Source: Porphyra umbilicalis (Eukaryota > Rhodophyta > Bangiophyceae > Bangiales > Bangiaceae). Taken from it: a stretch of 64,000 bases of DNA. The notes below the pieces were generated by a model. That model was not told where the DNA came from and searched no databases. It was given only the letters and a program-made list of their open reading frames with translations. Both the position numbers and the translations under genes were made by a program. The stretch is from contig KV918822.1 of NCBI GenBank assembly GCA_002049455.2, positions 1-64,000 of the forward strand, written 5' to 3'. Shown piece by piece: positions 21,229 to 32,828 of the stretch (positions within the stretch are counted from its first letter, which is position 1; each line of letters opens with the position of its first letter).

Positions 21229-22294
21229 CCGTGTCGGCACGACTGTGGCGGTCTCTTTGCAGTCTTTCCCCTCTGCGGGCGTCGGGTGGTTGTATGGGGT
21301 GAGCACCACATCCGCGGCATGCCTTGCGAGCGGCTTGCTGCATCGCAACAGCGGGCAGCTGGTCTGACGTGGCGGCCACGGACGGTTGTTGAGGAGGGAA
21401 CGATGTGACCTGTTGGTGCTGCGCGGCGGTTGCCGTTCTGTGTGCCCTGCACGGTGCTGGTGGCTGGGCGGCGGTCGTCGCTGCTGAGGTCACCTGACCT
21501 GCGACTGCTGTGGCACCATGGACTGCATCAACATGATGAATGACGAAGGAGAACAACATGAACAAAAAAAAGAAGAGCGTAAAAAAAAAAAAAAAAAAAG
21601 AAGAAAAAAAAGAAGAAAAAAAAGAAGAAAAGAGAAGAAAGCAAGAGACGCATGACGGTGAGCATTTGAGGGTGGTGACGCGGGACGGACGGGCTCTGTG
21701 CTGCCGTGCATAATCCTCGTACGGTTCGATGCGGCGATGACGGGACTGCACCCTTCTGCCGTTGAGTGCCGGGTCGCCTCCCCCGACTTCACAACAACGT
21801 CGGAAGCGGGTCGGATGCAAGTCGTGGTCGCAAACGACGAGGTGGGGGAGTGTTTTGCCCCTGTGAGCCCCCGCCGCGCGCCATGTCGGTCGTCCTGCCG
21901 GTCGCCCGCTCAACAGCGACCGCGAACGTTGGCATTGACTGAGAGTCGACGCCATTTGTCAGGTTTGTGGCTCCACGGGGGGTGTCGTGCCTAATGGGCA
22001 GCACGTTCGGGTGCCCATGGCCAGAGTATAGTCGCGCTCCTCTCCTTGTGAGCGGAGGTGCACGCGTCTGCCGACAGCTGCTCTCGTGTCACGTGGCGCA
22101 CCATGGAGTGTGCTGTAACAACTGTAACGATGGAGCAATGGGAGATTGGTTGCAGTCCCTTCTAACGCCTTCCGCGTTGCCCACATCTCATGTGTGCCTT
22201 GTGGTGGCTGGGCTCGAGAGAGGTACTGTGAATGTCCTTTCCTTTTGTTTTTGCCCGGCCCGTGAAGCAAGAACACACCCCTCGCCCCCGACAA
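21229..22294. other. Intergenic region with A-rich tract
   Basis: No gene. An A/AAG-rich purine tract at 21562-21640 is the main feature, including an uninterrupted run of about 19 A. Being purine-rich on + it is pyrimidine-rich for minus-strand transcription, downstream of PP4. Confidence 0.5.
21562..21640 (+). repeat. A-rich (AAAAGAAG)n simple repeat
   Basis: About 80 bp of almost pure A with interspersed G, in three or more AAAAAAAAGAAG-like units. Confidence 0.75.
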
Positions 22295-23266
22295 CTACAA
22301 GAAATACTCGGGCGCTGGTCGTTTGGACGGTACGCTCCTTGTCTCTTGCGGCGCCGCATGGAACACCTCGTAGCTCGATCTCATCTGCTCGTCCAACCGC
22401 AGGATGGCCGCCACGTTGCCGCAACGGTAGCAGTAGTTTGGGGCGGACCAGACGGTCACAAGCGCTTCGTCAAACATCAGCTTGTAGCCTTCCATGACCA
22501 GCTGGTGGGCGCGTGCAATCAACTCGACGCCGTTGCTGTGGCAAAAGGCACGCACCGGCTCGGCGCCGAAGAGGAAGCCCGCCCCGCGCGGGCTCAAGCT
22601 CCACCCGTCCACCTCCTCTGGGTCGGACCAGAGCAGGTCGCACATGGCGCCATCGTGGGGCACCTCCAGCTTGCGGTCAATGGCGCGGATCTGGTCGACG
22701 GTCGCCACCGACGGGGACAGCCCACCATGGACACAAAAGGCCTTGCCGTCGACGAGCGCCGCCAGAGACAAGTAGTCAAACACCTCGGCACAGTAGCGCC
22801 ACACGTTGGCGTTGCCGTACTTGCGCACGCACTCGTCGTAAAAGCCGTACACCTGGGTGATTTGACGTGACTCGTGGTTGCCGCGGATGAGCGTCACTCG
22901 GTCGGGCCACCGCACCTTGAGGGCGACCAGCAGCAGGAAGGTCTCCACGGAGAAGAAGCCCCGGTCGACAAAGTCCCCCATGAACAGGTACTGGGTGTCT
23001 GGAAGCGGTCCGCCCACGCGCAGCAGCTCCAGCAGGTCGTACAATTGGCCATGGATATCGCCCGCAACCGTCACAGGAGATGAGATGGCCTGCACGTTGG
23101 CCTCGTCGACCAAGATTTCCCGTGCCTTGGCGCACAACAGCTTCACCTCACACTCGTCCAAGTGCTCGCACCGCTTCAATTGCTCAATCCAGCCGTCCAC
23201 GTCACCACCGCTGGACCCACCGCCCGTAACGGTGATGGGACTGCCACCGGCGGTGGCCATCACCAT
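22295..23266 (-). CDS. PPP4C: Serine/threonine protein phosphatase 4 catalytic subunit
   Basis: An intron-free 323-residue PPP-family phosphatase. Metal-binding and catalytic signatures are all intact: GDIHGQ, GDFVDRG, RGNHES, HGGLSP and the late [12 protein letters not shown]. The N-terminal pattern [20 protein letters not shown] and the ending [17 protein letters not shown] fit PP4 better than PP2A or PP6. The terminal YFL is the carboxymethylated tail typical of PP2A-like enzymes. PP4 acts with R2/R3-type subunits in DNA-damage response and microtubule organisation. I chose the ATG at 23266 (GGCCATGG). The frame stays open for 48 codons upstream but without an ATG. Residues 1-17 are a family-atypical Gly/Ser/Thr-rich extension. 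Confidence 0.93.
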   Translation of the reverse strand: MVMATAGGSPITVTGGGSSGGDVDGWIEQLKRCEHLDECEVKLLCAKAREILVDEANVQAISSPVTVAGDIHGQLYDLLELLRVGGPLPDTQYLFMGDFVDRGFFSVETFLLLVALKVRWPDRVTLIRGNHESRQITQVYGFYDECVRKYGNANVWRYCAEVFDYLSLAALVDGKAFCVHGGLSPSVATVDQIRAIDRKLEVPHDGAMCDLLWSDPEEVDGWSLSPRGAGFLFGAEPVRAFCHSNGVELIARAHQLVMEGYKLMFDEALVTVWSAPNYCYRCGNVAAILRLDEQMRSSYEVFHAAPQETRSVPSKRPAPEYFL

Positions 23267-25531
23267 GGCCCCGCCAACGGCAAGGGGGGCCAGGAAGGCA
23301 AGCAGGGGCACGACCGCCAAATGGAGACGGGGCACCCACCCCAACAGGAAGGTACCACGCAGACCCACAGCCACCCAACAAATAGAGTGAGCCAGCAGAG
23401 GCAGAGCCACACAGGGAGCGGCCCACCGTGGGACGGGCCAAGGAAGCAGGGTGTGCAGTGGCGGGAGGGCGCGAGGTCAGCCCCGACAGAGAAGAGCGGA
23501 GTTGAGGGAGAGGGTCTGACGCCAGCAGCCGGCCGGGAAGCCAGCGAACGAGGTCAACGAGCCGGCAACTGCGCCAAAGCGCAGAAGCACCACAGAGATG
23601 AGCTGCACGCGCAGAGGGTGTCGCCGGGGCGCTCAGCCCCCTACACTACTGCCGGTGTGTCCGGGCGCGTGTCGGTCGCGCGCCCGGCTGCCCCTCCTGA
23701 CCATGCAGTGGCAGCCAGACGCGTGGCCGAGGTGGGGGAGGCGAAGGAGCGGGTGTGCATTTCGGCCGCAGTTTGCGCGGCTGGAAAACGGAGCGGCTGA
23801 CACATGTGTGGAAAGTAGCACGGGTTTACAGCGGCTAATCTGACTCACATGCTCAACATCTGTCGTCGATTTCACCAACACGAGCGCTGCCGCGCTTCAC
23901 GCAGAGGTAAAATGCGGCATGAGAGCGCCCACCAACTCGCGCGTCACGCGAAATCGTCGACAAGCGCAACTACGATGCTTCGGACGTGGACGCTTCTGTC
24001 GTTGTGGCTACAAGGCCGGTTTGGGCAGAAAGTCATTCATGCCTGAACGACCTGAACGTGCACGTCCGAAGCGTGCATCCCACTGCCGAAAACACAGCCG
24101 ATGAACCCCGAATACGCCATCCATCACCCTCCCTTGCACGCTGAGTGTCGATGACCAGCCCTTCTGCTGCCACCAGTGGTCGTCTTGGCTCTCCAAAGTA
24201 GACAGGGCCCTGGACTCAGTGCGTCTGGCCACTGCCACCCCATTCTCCCCCACCATCCCGTTCCACGTTCGTCTCGTCGCCGCTGCCCACCCACTTATCC
24301 TGCGAGTCCCCCGCCCTTGGATGACGCAAAGCGCAGTAGGTCGGGGACCCCACCATCAGACGCATCACACATCAATCTACGGCCCCCTACAGCGAAAGGG
24401 TTGCAGCACACATCAACCGACAAACACACAACCAGGATAGCCCTCGTTGAAACCCCAGGTCGCAACGACACGTGCAGCTGTGGCCCGCCGCCATCGCGTG
24501 ACGCACGCCGCAGGTTGCGGGACGTGCGAACAACGTCTTCCGGCAAGGTGCCGACCAGCCACCCGGGGGTGGCCGGCCGGGCGCCGCCGACAGCAACGGC
24601 GGGCCAGGAGTCACTCTTGCGCGTCTCAGGAGTTGCGGCCGGCCGGGGATCTGCGGCGCCGGGCAACGCGAAAACGGGCGTGGGCAAAGCAAAACAAAGG
24701 GGGGGCAATAAGGAGAGGGAGAGGCGGGTCCATGGTGCGCGACAAGAAAGGAGGAACACTGAGGTGGTACGCGCTAAGCGTCATGCGAGCCGAGGCATTC
24801 AAACAGGTTGGGGCAAGAGATAATCGGGAGGCCGGCATACGCCAACACAGTCGCAACATGCAAGTCAATCTATCCACAACAAGCACACCAGTGACCACTG
24901 CAAGAGCGCTCAAACGTCCCAACCGCGCACCCCCAGTGACTGATCAGGCCCAGTCTCCCGCTCTTCGAGGCAAAGAGAGAAACGCAAACGCAAAAGGACT
25001 TCGGCCGTGCGTGCTAGCACGGCGCCAGAGCACCGGCGCGGTAGATGGCGGCCACGGGCGTTGCGGCTTGCGACCGCGCGGGGCGAACGACGACGGCGAG
25101 GCCGCTCACCGCGTCGCCGGCGACGCACGATGGCGATGCCTGTGTTGGTATCAGGCGGGTCGATCGATTCGGTCGAGCTCGTCTGATCCGGCCGCGGCCG
25201 CAGCCGAGCTGCCGTCGCCGGCGCCAACCCCGTCCGACTCTGCCGCGCGGTCGCTGCGCGCGTCCGCTTGCCGCGTGCTGCCGCCCGCGCCCACGCCGAC
25301 GCACCCCGCGCAACGTGTCGTCACTGTGGTCTACGCCCGTCTTTTTTCTGTCCTGCGTCGTCCCTGCCCCCCCCTGGCCTTCACTGCCGACCACCACCGT
25401 CCAACCGCGGCGGCGGTTGGGGTCGCGCCCCCCCCCCCCCCTGGCGGGCGCGCCATGGCCCCCCCCACGGCCCTCCCCCCCCTCCCTCGACGGTGCGGGT
25501 GTGCCGCCCCCCCCCCCCCCGCCCCCCTCCC
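23267..25531. other. Gene-free region
   Basis: Over 2 kb of mixed composition without a recognisable gene. Several open frames of 150-370 codons exist but lack ATG starts at sensible places and show no domain. The last 150 bases before 25532 are C-rich leader sequence. Confidence 0.45.
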
Positions 25532-26029
25532 ATGGCCTTTGCGCCGGCAATCCCCCTGACGCGGCTCGCCTCGTCCCCCGCCCGCCCCGCGGCGTCGAGC
25601 CACCGCACCGCGGCCGCGGCGGCGGCCGCGACGCGGCCGCCGCCCGCGAGGCGAGCGCGCGGCGGCACCCCCTCCATGGGCGGCGGCGGCGGCGGCGGCG
25701 GGGGCGGCGCCACGCCCTCCCCAGACGGCGAGTTTATCCGCCTGGAGGCCTTCCTCAAGGCCCAGTCGGTGGCGCCGACGGGCGGGCAGGCCAAGCTCCT
25801 CATCCGCTCGGGGGGGGTGGCCGTCAATGGGCTGACCGAGATCCGCCGCGGCCGCAAACTCCGCGGCGGCGACGTCGTGGAGGTGGAAGCAGAGGGCGTG
25901 CAGATGACCGTGGCGTTTGACGGGGAGGAGGGGGGGGGGGGGGGGAAGACGGGCTCGGGGGGGGGGGGCGCTCGACCCGTGGGCCTGACGTGGGGGGGGG
26001 GGGAGGGCTCGAACGTGGCTGGGAGGTAG
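25532..26029 (+). CDS. S4 RNA-binding domain protein (YbcJ-like), probably plastid-targeted
   Basis: 165 residues from an ATG behind a C tract. Residues 1-50 are rich in Ala, Arg, Ser and Pro with almost no acidic residues, which fits a transit peptide. A compact S4 domain (about 68-125) contains FIRLEAFLKAQSV, QAKLLIRSGGVAVNG, RRGRKLRGGDVVEVEAEG. In bacteria the single-domain YbcJ/RlbA group binds structured RNA and associates with ribosomes, so a role with plastid rRNA or ribosomes is the likely inference. The Gly-rich C-terminus crosses three G runs (after 25930), so the exact end is uncertain. Confidence 0.75.
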   Translation: MAFAPAIPLTRLASSPARPAASSHRTAAAAAAATRPPPARRARGGTPSMGGGGGGGGGGATPSPDGEFIRLEAFLKAQSVAPTGGQAKLLIRSGGVAVNGLTEIRRGRKLRGGDVVEVEAEGVQMTVAFDGEEGGGGGKTGSGGGGARPVGLTWGGGEGSNVAGR

Positions 26030-26928
26030 CTGGGCGACAAAGGACAAGCTGTCCAGCGCCTCGTACCACTTGCTCCCGTAGGAGTGACCCGTTTCCAAAC
26101 AAGAGCACTCAATCCTCCAACACCGTGCTGCTCAGCTTGTGTTGTTGCAAGCTTGCCTCCTGGCTTGTCGGTCTTGTCCTGTACTGCTTGACGCGTGTTT
26201 GCGCGGCCTGCTCCGCTCTTTGTCGCCGTCTTATGTCTCCGAGGCGTCGTCCCAGTTGGAGTATCGCAGTTGCAATGCTCAACTGCTCGTGATATTTGAA
26301 GAGCAATTATATACGTAGCGGCATCTCTGGGGCTCGCGAGATATCCTTCAGTACTGTAAGGACTACCAAGAAATCTCTGCACGGGCTCTGTGGCCTGCAA
26401 TGGCTGTGCAGGGGATGGTTGGCCATCGCCTGTTGTGTGGCTGCGCATCAGGGGCCCAGAGCGACTGCCAACGAACCGGTGGGGTGGTGCCCGCCGCATT
26501 CCACGCCGCGTGTGTCGCTGCGCCCTCGAACGCACGCTTGGTTTGGTGCTTGAGGTGGAGAGCTCCCCGCCAAACCGCCCCCGCTGACCACCCGCTGTCG
26601 CGCCGCCGCCGACCGGCGCGGGGACCACCCAATCGGCGTGCGCCGCCGCGGCAGCCGCCGCCGTTGCGTACGGCCCCGCAGCTCGCGGGGCGGCGGAAGG
26701 GTCTTGTGCCCACCCAGTGGCCGCCTGCAAGGTGCAACGGCGCTCCCAGACGCGGGCCGCCAACGTCTCACTTGCACACTGACCGTCGACGGGCCGCACG
26801 CGCTTCTCCGCCGCGCCCAACGTCGACCGCGGAACGGCCTCCCCCTTCCCCGACGCCTCCCTCGTCCCTGCCGGTGGCCTGGTTGCTTTGCTTCACCACA
26901 CCCCCCCTCCTTCCCCCAACACTCACGA
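26030..26928. other. Intergenic region upstream of ABC1 kinase
   Basis: No gene recognised. Ordinary composition at 26030-26380, then GC-rich. The stretch before 26929 is C-rich leader. Confidence 0.4.
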
Positions 26929-29485
26929 TGACAGCCGACCGCCCCGCCTTTGTCTCGGCCGCGGCGGGTGCGGCGCTCGGCGTGAGCGCCTTCACCCCCG
27001 CCGCGGCAACGCGGCGACCCCGGTCGGCGCCGCACGCCGTCGGCGCGGCGCCCCCCCCCCCCGGGCGGCCTTGGCCACGCCCCGCCCCACACTGACGCCC
27101 GTCTCCCCCCCCACCACCACCCCCCCAGATGGTTTTTACCACCACCCGTCGGGCGGCGTGCCGCCGCTGCCGCCGACCGTGGCCGCGTCGACGGTGACGC
27201 TCGACGTGCCCGTTGCGCCCGCAGGCCCGACGCCGTGTCCGCCCGGCTACCCCAATGGCGCCGCCACCTCTGGCCCGTACCGCCTCGACGCGACGGAGGA
27301 GGGCCTCCCCCTCACCTATGACGTGGCCGCCATTGAGCGGTATTGGAAGGCGCGGCCGGCCGAGCTCCGCGCCCGCACGTGGCGCGTCATGCGCCTGGCG
27401 GGACCCTTTATCGCGGCGTTGACGCTCGACATGCGGACGGGCGCGATTGCGACCAAGGGCCGCGCCCGCGCCGCGGAGCTGCGGGAGCTGCTGACGCAGC
27501 TCGGCGCGAGTTGGATTAAGCTCGGCCAAGCGCTGTCGGTGCGCCCGGATTTGATCGGGCCGGGCGCCATGGAGGAGCTCCAGCAGCTGTGCGACGCGGT
27601 GCCGTGCTTCTCGTCTGACGTGGCGCGGGGGATGATTGAGGAGGAGCTCGGCTTGCCGGTGGAGGAGGTATTTTCGAGCCTCTCGGAGGAGCCCATTGCG
27701 GCGGCGAGCCTCGGTCAGGTGTACCGTGGCGTGCTCCGCGGCTCGGGGGAGGAGGTTGCGGTCAAGGTGCAGCGCCCCGACATGCTCCGCAACGTCTCCC
27801 TCGACTTGTACTTGATGCGGCGGCTGCTCGGGGGCGTCCAAAAGGTGCAAAACCGGTTCACGTCGGTCAAGAGCGACCTCGTCGGCCTCCTCGACGAGTG
27901 GGCGGGCGGCATGTACAAGGAGCTCGACTATGTCAATGAGGCCAACAACAGCATTCGCTTTTACGACTTGGTCGCGCCCAAGATTGGCAGCGACAACCTG
28001 GTCGTACCGGCCGTGTACCTCGGCTGGACGAGCCGCAAGGTGCTCGTCATGGAGTGGATTCACGGCAAGAAGCTGGCCGAGGCGGACCCGTCTGAGGTCA
28101 AGGAGCTCCTGACGCTCGGCGTGGAGTGCTTTCTCATCCAGCTGCTGCAGACGGGGTTCATGCACGCGGACCCGCACCCGGGCAACCTTTTCCTGACGTC
28201 GACGGGGAAGCTGGCGGTGCTCGACTTTGGGCTCATGTCGACGATCAGCGAGTCGTACCGCAACTCGTGCGTGTCGGCCATCATCCACTTGGCCAACCGG
28301 GACTATCGGGCGGTCGTACAGGATTTCATCGACCTCGACTTTCTCGCGCCCGACACGGACCGCGTCAAGGTCGAGGCCGTCCTCGGCGCCATTCTTGACC
28401 AGGCGCTCGAGGGCGGCGGCGCCAACAGCGTCAACTTTGCGTCACTGTCGGACGAGCTAGCGGCCGTCACGTTTGACTTTGAGTTTTCGGTGCCCCCCTC
28501 TTTTGCGCTCATCCTCCGCGCGCTCTCCGTGCTCGAAGGCATTGCGCTGACGGGGGACCCCAACTACAAGCTCGTCATGTCCTCCTTCCCCTTTATCTCA
28601 CGCCACATCCTCACGTCGGACTCGCCGGCGCTCCGCCAAACGCTGCGGGAGGTGCTCTACCGCGACGGCGCCTTCTCCCCCGTGCGGCTGGCGGTGCTCC
28701 TCAACTCGGCGCAGGGGTTCCTCGCCGACTCGGACGCGTTTGTCGACTTTGACACGCCGCCGATGCAGGGCTCCTCGACGGCCGACGCGGTCGCGTTCCT
28801 CGCGTCGGAGCAGGGCGCGCTCATCCGGGAGCTGCTGTCGGATGAGCTCGCGGCGGGCCTCGACGTGCTCGTGCGCCACAATTACGCGCGGCTGCTGTCG
28901 GCGGTGGACCGCGCGCTGACGCCCCGCCTGCTGCCGCTGCCGCCGTCGCCGTTGCGGGTGCTGGCGGGGCTGGCCTCGGCGCTGCCGCCGCTGCCCCTCC
29001 CGGGCGGCGTCTTTGCGCTGCGCTCTGCGGGGCCGCTGCTGCCGTTTGTGCCGCGCCTCGGGTTTGTCGACGAGGGGCCCCCCACCCCGCGGCCGGCGGT
29101 GCGGCCGACACTCGCGCCCGCGGGGGCGCCGGCGACGGCCACCCCGTCGTGGGCGGCGCCCGTCGTGGCGCCCCGCCGGGGCGCCCTGTCGGCGGTGCTC
29201 CCCCCCGTGACGGCCGAGGAGCAGCGGTACTTGCAGAATCTGGCCGACATTGTCACCTACTTTTCGTCCACGGCGGTGGGCGGCGGCACGCAGGCCGACG
29301 CCCTCCGCGTGCTGCTGGCCGAGGTGGCGCCCAAGCTCGGCGGCGTCGCGCGGCACGTGGTCGGGCGGCTTGGGGAGAAGGCGTCGGCGCGGCTGTTTGC
29401 CGAAATTATCGGCGCGCCGCCGACGCCGGTCGCGACGACTGCGCTGCCGGTCAATGGGGCTGGGGTGGTGGTGACGGACGTCTAG
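26929..29485 (+). CDS. UbiB/ABC1 (ADCK) atypical kinase, probably plastid-targeted
   Basis: The ATG at 26929 opens a leader (MTADRPAFVSAAAGAALG..., Ala/Arg/Pro-rich) typical of organelle targeting. A 12-C run at 27051-27062 moves the frame, and the rest runs uninterrupted to the stop at 29485. ABC1 family landmarks are clear: the KxGQ motif in SWIKLGQALSVRPDLIG, the Ala-rich loop AAASLGQVYRG, VAVKVQRP, the ExD-type KELDYVNEANNS, the catalytic loop HADPHPGN and the DFG in VLDFGLMS. The long C-terminal half, with PSFALILRALSVLEGIAL, matches plant and algal plastid ABC1K proteins, which act at plastoglobules or thylakoids in prenylquinone metabolism and photoprotection. The assignment to a particular ABC1K clade is not possible by eye. 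It ends 385 bp from the convergent alpha-SNAP gene. Confidence 0.9.
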
Positions 29486-29870
29486 GTCTCCACTTTTTTT
29501 GTTTTTGTGTGAGTTGTTGTTCCCCTCTTTGTGGCGCTAGGTGGCGTACGCGGGGATAAGTGTACAGCGCGCGGCAGTGGATGCCGCCATAGTTTTTTCT
29601 CTTTACACCTTGGTATCATCAGACGCACGGGCCGCTCGCGTGTTCGTGCACCACGCGAGCCACGTCCTACAGTGCCCGTCAGACTCGCGTGTACGTGCAA
29701 GCAACACAGCCACGTCGACCAAAACAATATGCAAGAGCAAAACCCGACGCAGCTGCACACGCGCCTTCATAAAAAGATACAGAAGAACAGTCAAGCACAG
29801 AGAAAAACGATGCATCCACCGACCATCATGCCCTGCCCTGCCTTCCGCACCACCCCCCCCCCCCCCCACA

Positions 29871-30779
29871 TCACAGCAAGTCGTCCTCGCCCTCGCTCTT
29901 CATCCCCTTCTTAATCACCAGCAGCAGCGCCGTCTTGGACGCGTCGAGCTTCCCAATGCTATCATAATCCACGCACGCGGCCGTAAACGCGTCCACGTCG
30001 CCCGCCTCGGCGGCCGCCACGACGCCCTCGAGGAGCTTGCCCTCCCGCGTGCCCGCCAAACTCCCGTCCAGCCCCTCGTACCGCTCCACGGCGCGGCGCA
30101 TGGCAATCGCGTCCCCCCCAGCGGCGACGCACAGGCCCGCCATCAGCAGCTGCTCGCGCGCCCCAAACTTGAGCAACGCCGACGCCAGCGACTCGGCCGC
30201 AACCGCCTCGTACAGCGCCGCCGCGTCGGCGTGCGCGCCGCGGGTGGCCATGAGGCCCGCCACCTTGACGTGGCACGCCGAGGCGGAGCTTTTCGCGTCT
30301 TCGCCCGTGAAAAAGTCGGCGGCGGTGGCGTAGGCGGCTTCCGCGTCGGCGGCGGCGCCGGCAGCCTCGTGCAACTCAGCCACCTCCTTTTTCAGGCGCG
30401 CGCACTGGGAGAAGCGGGCGGCTTGCGAGTAGAGCCGCACCGCGTCTTCGAGGCTCGACACGGCGTCGGCGGTCGCCGCCGGCGCCGCCTTGTACGCTTT
30501 CGCGGCTTCCGCATAGTAGCGGGGCGCGTCGTAGGCAGCGTCGGCCGACGCTTCGGCGGCGGCGGCGGCGGAGCGGTAGGCCGAGCCCGCGTCCTCGTAG
30601 CGCTTGGCGAGCTTGTACGACGCGCCGGCCTTGGCAAACAGCTCCGCCGCCTCCTCCGCGCGCGACGCGGCGGAGGTGGAGGAAAAGATGGAGCGGAAAA
30701 AGCCGGGGTTTTTGGCGCCAGACAGTTTGGCCGACGCCTCGTCGTGCAGCCGCCGGGCGGTGGCCGTGTGGTCGGCCAT
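29871..30779 (-). CDS. NAPA: Alpha-soluble NSF attachment protein (alpha-SNAP/Sec17)
   Basis: 302 residues without introns, close to the usual ~295. The N-terminus carries FFRSIFSS, the hydrophobic membrane-contacting loop of SNAPs, followed by AEELFAKAG-type TPR-like helices (AEEAAELFAKAGASYKLAK, DAVRLYSQAARF, YATAADFF). The C-terminus EGEDDLL is acidic with terminal leucines, the element that stimulates NSF ATPase. The protein recruits NSF to SNARE bundles for disassembly after membrane fusion. The start ATG follows a short C tract on its own strand (CCCCGACCATGG). It diverges from the gene at 31328. Confidence 0.93.
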   Translation of the reverse strand: MADHTATARRLHDEASAKLSGAKNPGFFRSIFSSTSAASRAEEAAELFAKAGASYKLAKRYEDAGSAYRSAAAAAEASADAAYDAPRYYAEAAKAYKAAPAATADAVSSLEDAVRLYSQAARFSQCARLKKEVAELHEAAGAAADAEAAYATAADFFTGEDAKSSASACHVKVAGLMATRGAHADAAALYEAVAAESLASALLKFGAREQLLMAGLCVAAGGDAIAMRRAVERYEGLDGSLAGTREGKLLEGVVAAAEAGDVDAFTAACVDYDSIGKLDASKTALLLVIKKGMKSEGEDDLL

Positions 30780-31327
30780 GGTCGGGGGGGGCGCCGGCGC
30801 GGGCGCCAACGGACCTGGGGGGTGGCGCCGGCGGCTGCGCGTCGGGCCGCGGGGCAAGCGGGCGCCGCGACGGGCACAAGGAGGTGCAAGGTGCAAGGAG
30901 GAAGGAAATACAAGACAAATGACAACGTTACGCACCGGCCATGGACGGGGGCGGGGGACGGCGGGGACAGGCGAGGTCACTGCTGGCGGGCGGTGCCGAC
31001 GCGGCAAGAAACACCATGCGCGAGCGGGCTTGCGTGCTGGCGCCCGTCGCGGACAGTGCATGGGCAAGTGTGCCACGTGGCAGCCGACCATACAATCCAT
31101 TTTCTTGACCAAGTCGGGAAATTCCTGGTGGGCTTACCCGACGGCACCTGGATCGCCGACGTCGAGCCCCGCCGTTGCCTCGACCATCACCGACGCGCCC
31201 GTGCTCCCCACCCGCCCACGTCTCCCGCAAGCATCCCCCCCTCCCTTTTCCTTCTTCTCCTTGCACTAGTGTAGGGTCCACCTGTACGGTTCGCACCCCC
31301 CCCCCTCCCCCCCCCCCCACCCCCACC
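30780..31327. other. Divergent intergenic region
   Basis: 548 bp between the alpha-SNAP start (-) and the start at 31328 (+), presumably holding both promoters. I see no clear TATA element; C-rich tracts occur next to both starts. Confidence 0.5.
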
Positions 31328-31954
31328 ATGCTTCTCCGGCACGCGCGGCGGGTGGTTCGCGCCCCCCCCCTCCCCCCCCCCCCCCCCACCGCTCCGTGAC
31401 CATCCTCGGGCACGGGGCGGCGTCCCCCCCCCCCCCCCCCCCACCGCCGATGCGCTCCTCACCTCTGCGCTCGGCACCCCCCCCGGCACCGCCGCCGCGG
31501 CGGCGCTCCTCTCCCCCGCCGACCGCCTCGCCGCCGCCGCCGCGCTCGTTGCCGCCACGGGCGTGCCCATGGCGACGACGACGTGGGCGCGCCTCACGTC
31601 CCGCGCGGCGGGCGCCGCCGCCGTTGCCGACGCTGCCGCCGCCGACGCGCCGCGGCTGTCGGCGCACGCGCGCGCGCTCGTCGTGCCGGCGGCGTCCCGC
31701 GAGGACGGCGGCGGTGGCGCCGCCGCCGGTGCCGTCGACGGGGAGGCGCGCGACGCGGCCGCGGCGGCGGCGGTGGCGGCGGCCGAGGCGGCGGCGGTGG
31801 CGGCGGCGGGGCCGGCGGCCGCGCGCGACGTGGCGGCGGGGGGGCTGCCCCCAAACTTGACCCTCGACGCGCGCGTGTTCAAAGTGCGCGCCTACCGCGG
31901 CCTGTGGGCGGACCGCCGCAAGGTGCTGCGGGGGGAGGCGGCGGCGGACGAGCG

Positions 31955-31989
<35 letters not shown>

Positions 31990-32030
31990 GTGGGGGGGGG
32001 GGGGGGGGTGGGGGGGGGACTAGGCGCTGA
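31328..32030 (+). CDS. Unrecognised protein with Arg-rich (mitochondrial-type) N-terminus, frames broken
   Basis: The ATG at 31328 (CCACCATGC) starts MLLRHARRVVRAPP, an amphipathic Arg-rich leader that resembles a mitochondrial presequence. The coding sequence then appears in three frames in order: the leader, SVTILGHGAAS after the C run near 31364-31388, and from about 31443 ADALLTSALGTPPGTAAAAALLSPADRL after the C run at 31423-31441. The last frame runs to the stop at 32030 and includes MATTTWARLTSRAAG, LSAHARALVVPAASRED and the best-conserved-looking part, NLTLDARVFKVRAYRGLWADRRKVL. I do not recognise the family. The G run just before the stop makes the C-terminus uncertain. Confidence 0.5.
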
Positions 32031-32828
32031 CGAGCCGCCGCCGGTGGCGGCGTCGGGGGAAGGGGGGGCGGGGGGGGGGGGGGCGGCCGCCGCGCCGGCG
32101 ACCGGCGTCGGCGGCGGCGGTGGCGGCGCATTGGGCGGGGTGGCAGACGGGGGGGTGAGGGTACGGCGGGTGCGGTGGTGGCGCGTGCGGCGGCGCCGTC
32201 GGGTGCCCCGCCCGCCGCCCGCGTGCGCCGTGCCGCCGCCGCCGCCGCCGCGCGGTGCGGGCGCCGCGGCGGCGGCCGGCGCGGCCGCGGCCGACGGCGC
32301 CCGCCGCCCGCCCGCCCACCCGCCCGCCCGGCGGGCGCGGGCGGGCGGTCGGCAGCGGCGACGCGCGTGCGGCGGCGGCGGCGACGGCGCACGCCCGCCG
32401 ACGGGCGGCTGCGGTGGCACCGCTGCGGCGACGGGGGCAGTCGGCGCGGGCGGCGCCAGCGGGGGTGGTGTGCGTCGTCGCCCGTTTGGGGTGCGTGGGT
32501 GGCGTCGCCGACGGTGGCGTCGCCGCACGTCGCGCGGCGTGCGCCCGATGTGTGGCGGCGGCGGGGTGGCGGGGCGGGGCCGAGACCAGACCGGCGGATT
32601 CTTTGTGCGCGCCCACCTCCCCGCCGACCGCGCTCCTTTGTTTGCTCGATTCCTCTTTGTGCGTCGCCCCCCACCCCCCCATCTTTCTTCCGGCGCCTCT
32701 CTTCTCCCGCTCCCCCGCTCCCCCGCTCCCCCCCCCCCCCCATCTCTTCCTACCCCCACCCCCTCCCTCGCGCACCTCCCCCCCCCCCCCCAACCTCCCC
32801 CCCCCCCCCCTTCTTCCCCCCCCCCCAG
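32031..32828. other. Convergent intergenic region
   Basis: No gene supported. GC-rich low complexity, then long C/T tracts from about 32640 to 32828 on the + strand. Confidence 0.45.

Noticed and set aside
23267-23410. In-frame hydrophobic extension of PP4 upstream of the chosen start
   Set aside because: It has no ATG (it would need GTG), and PP4 is a soluble enzyme without a signal sequence; it is more likely untranslated leader.
24447-25559. 370-codon open frame between PP4 and the S4 gene
   Set aside because: No recognisable domain, composition shifts midway, and it overlaps the S4 start in another frame.
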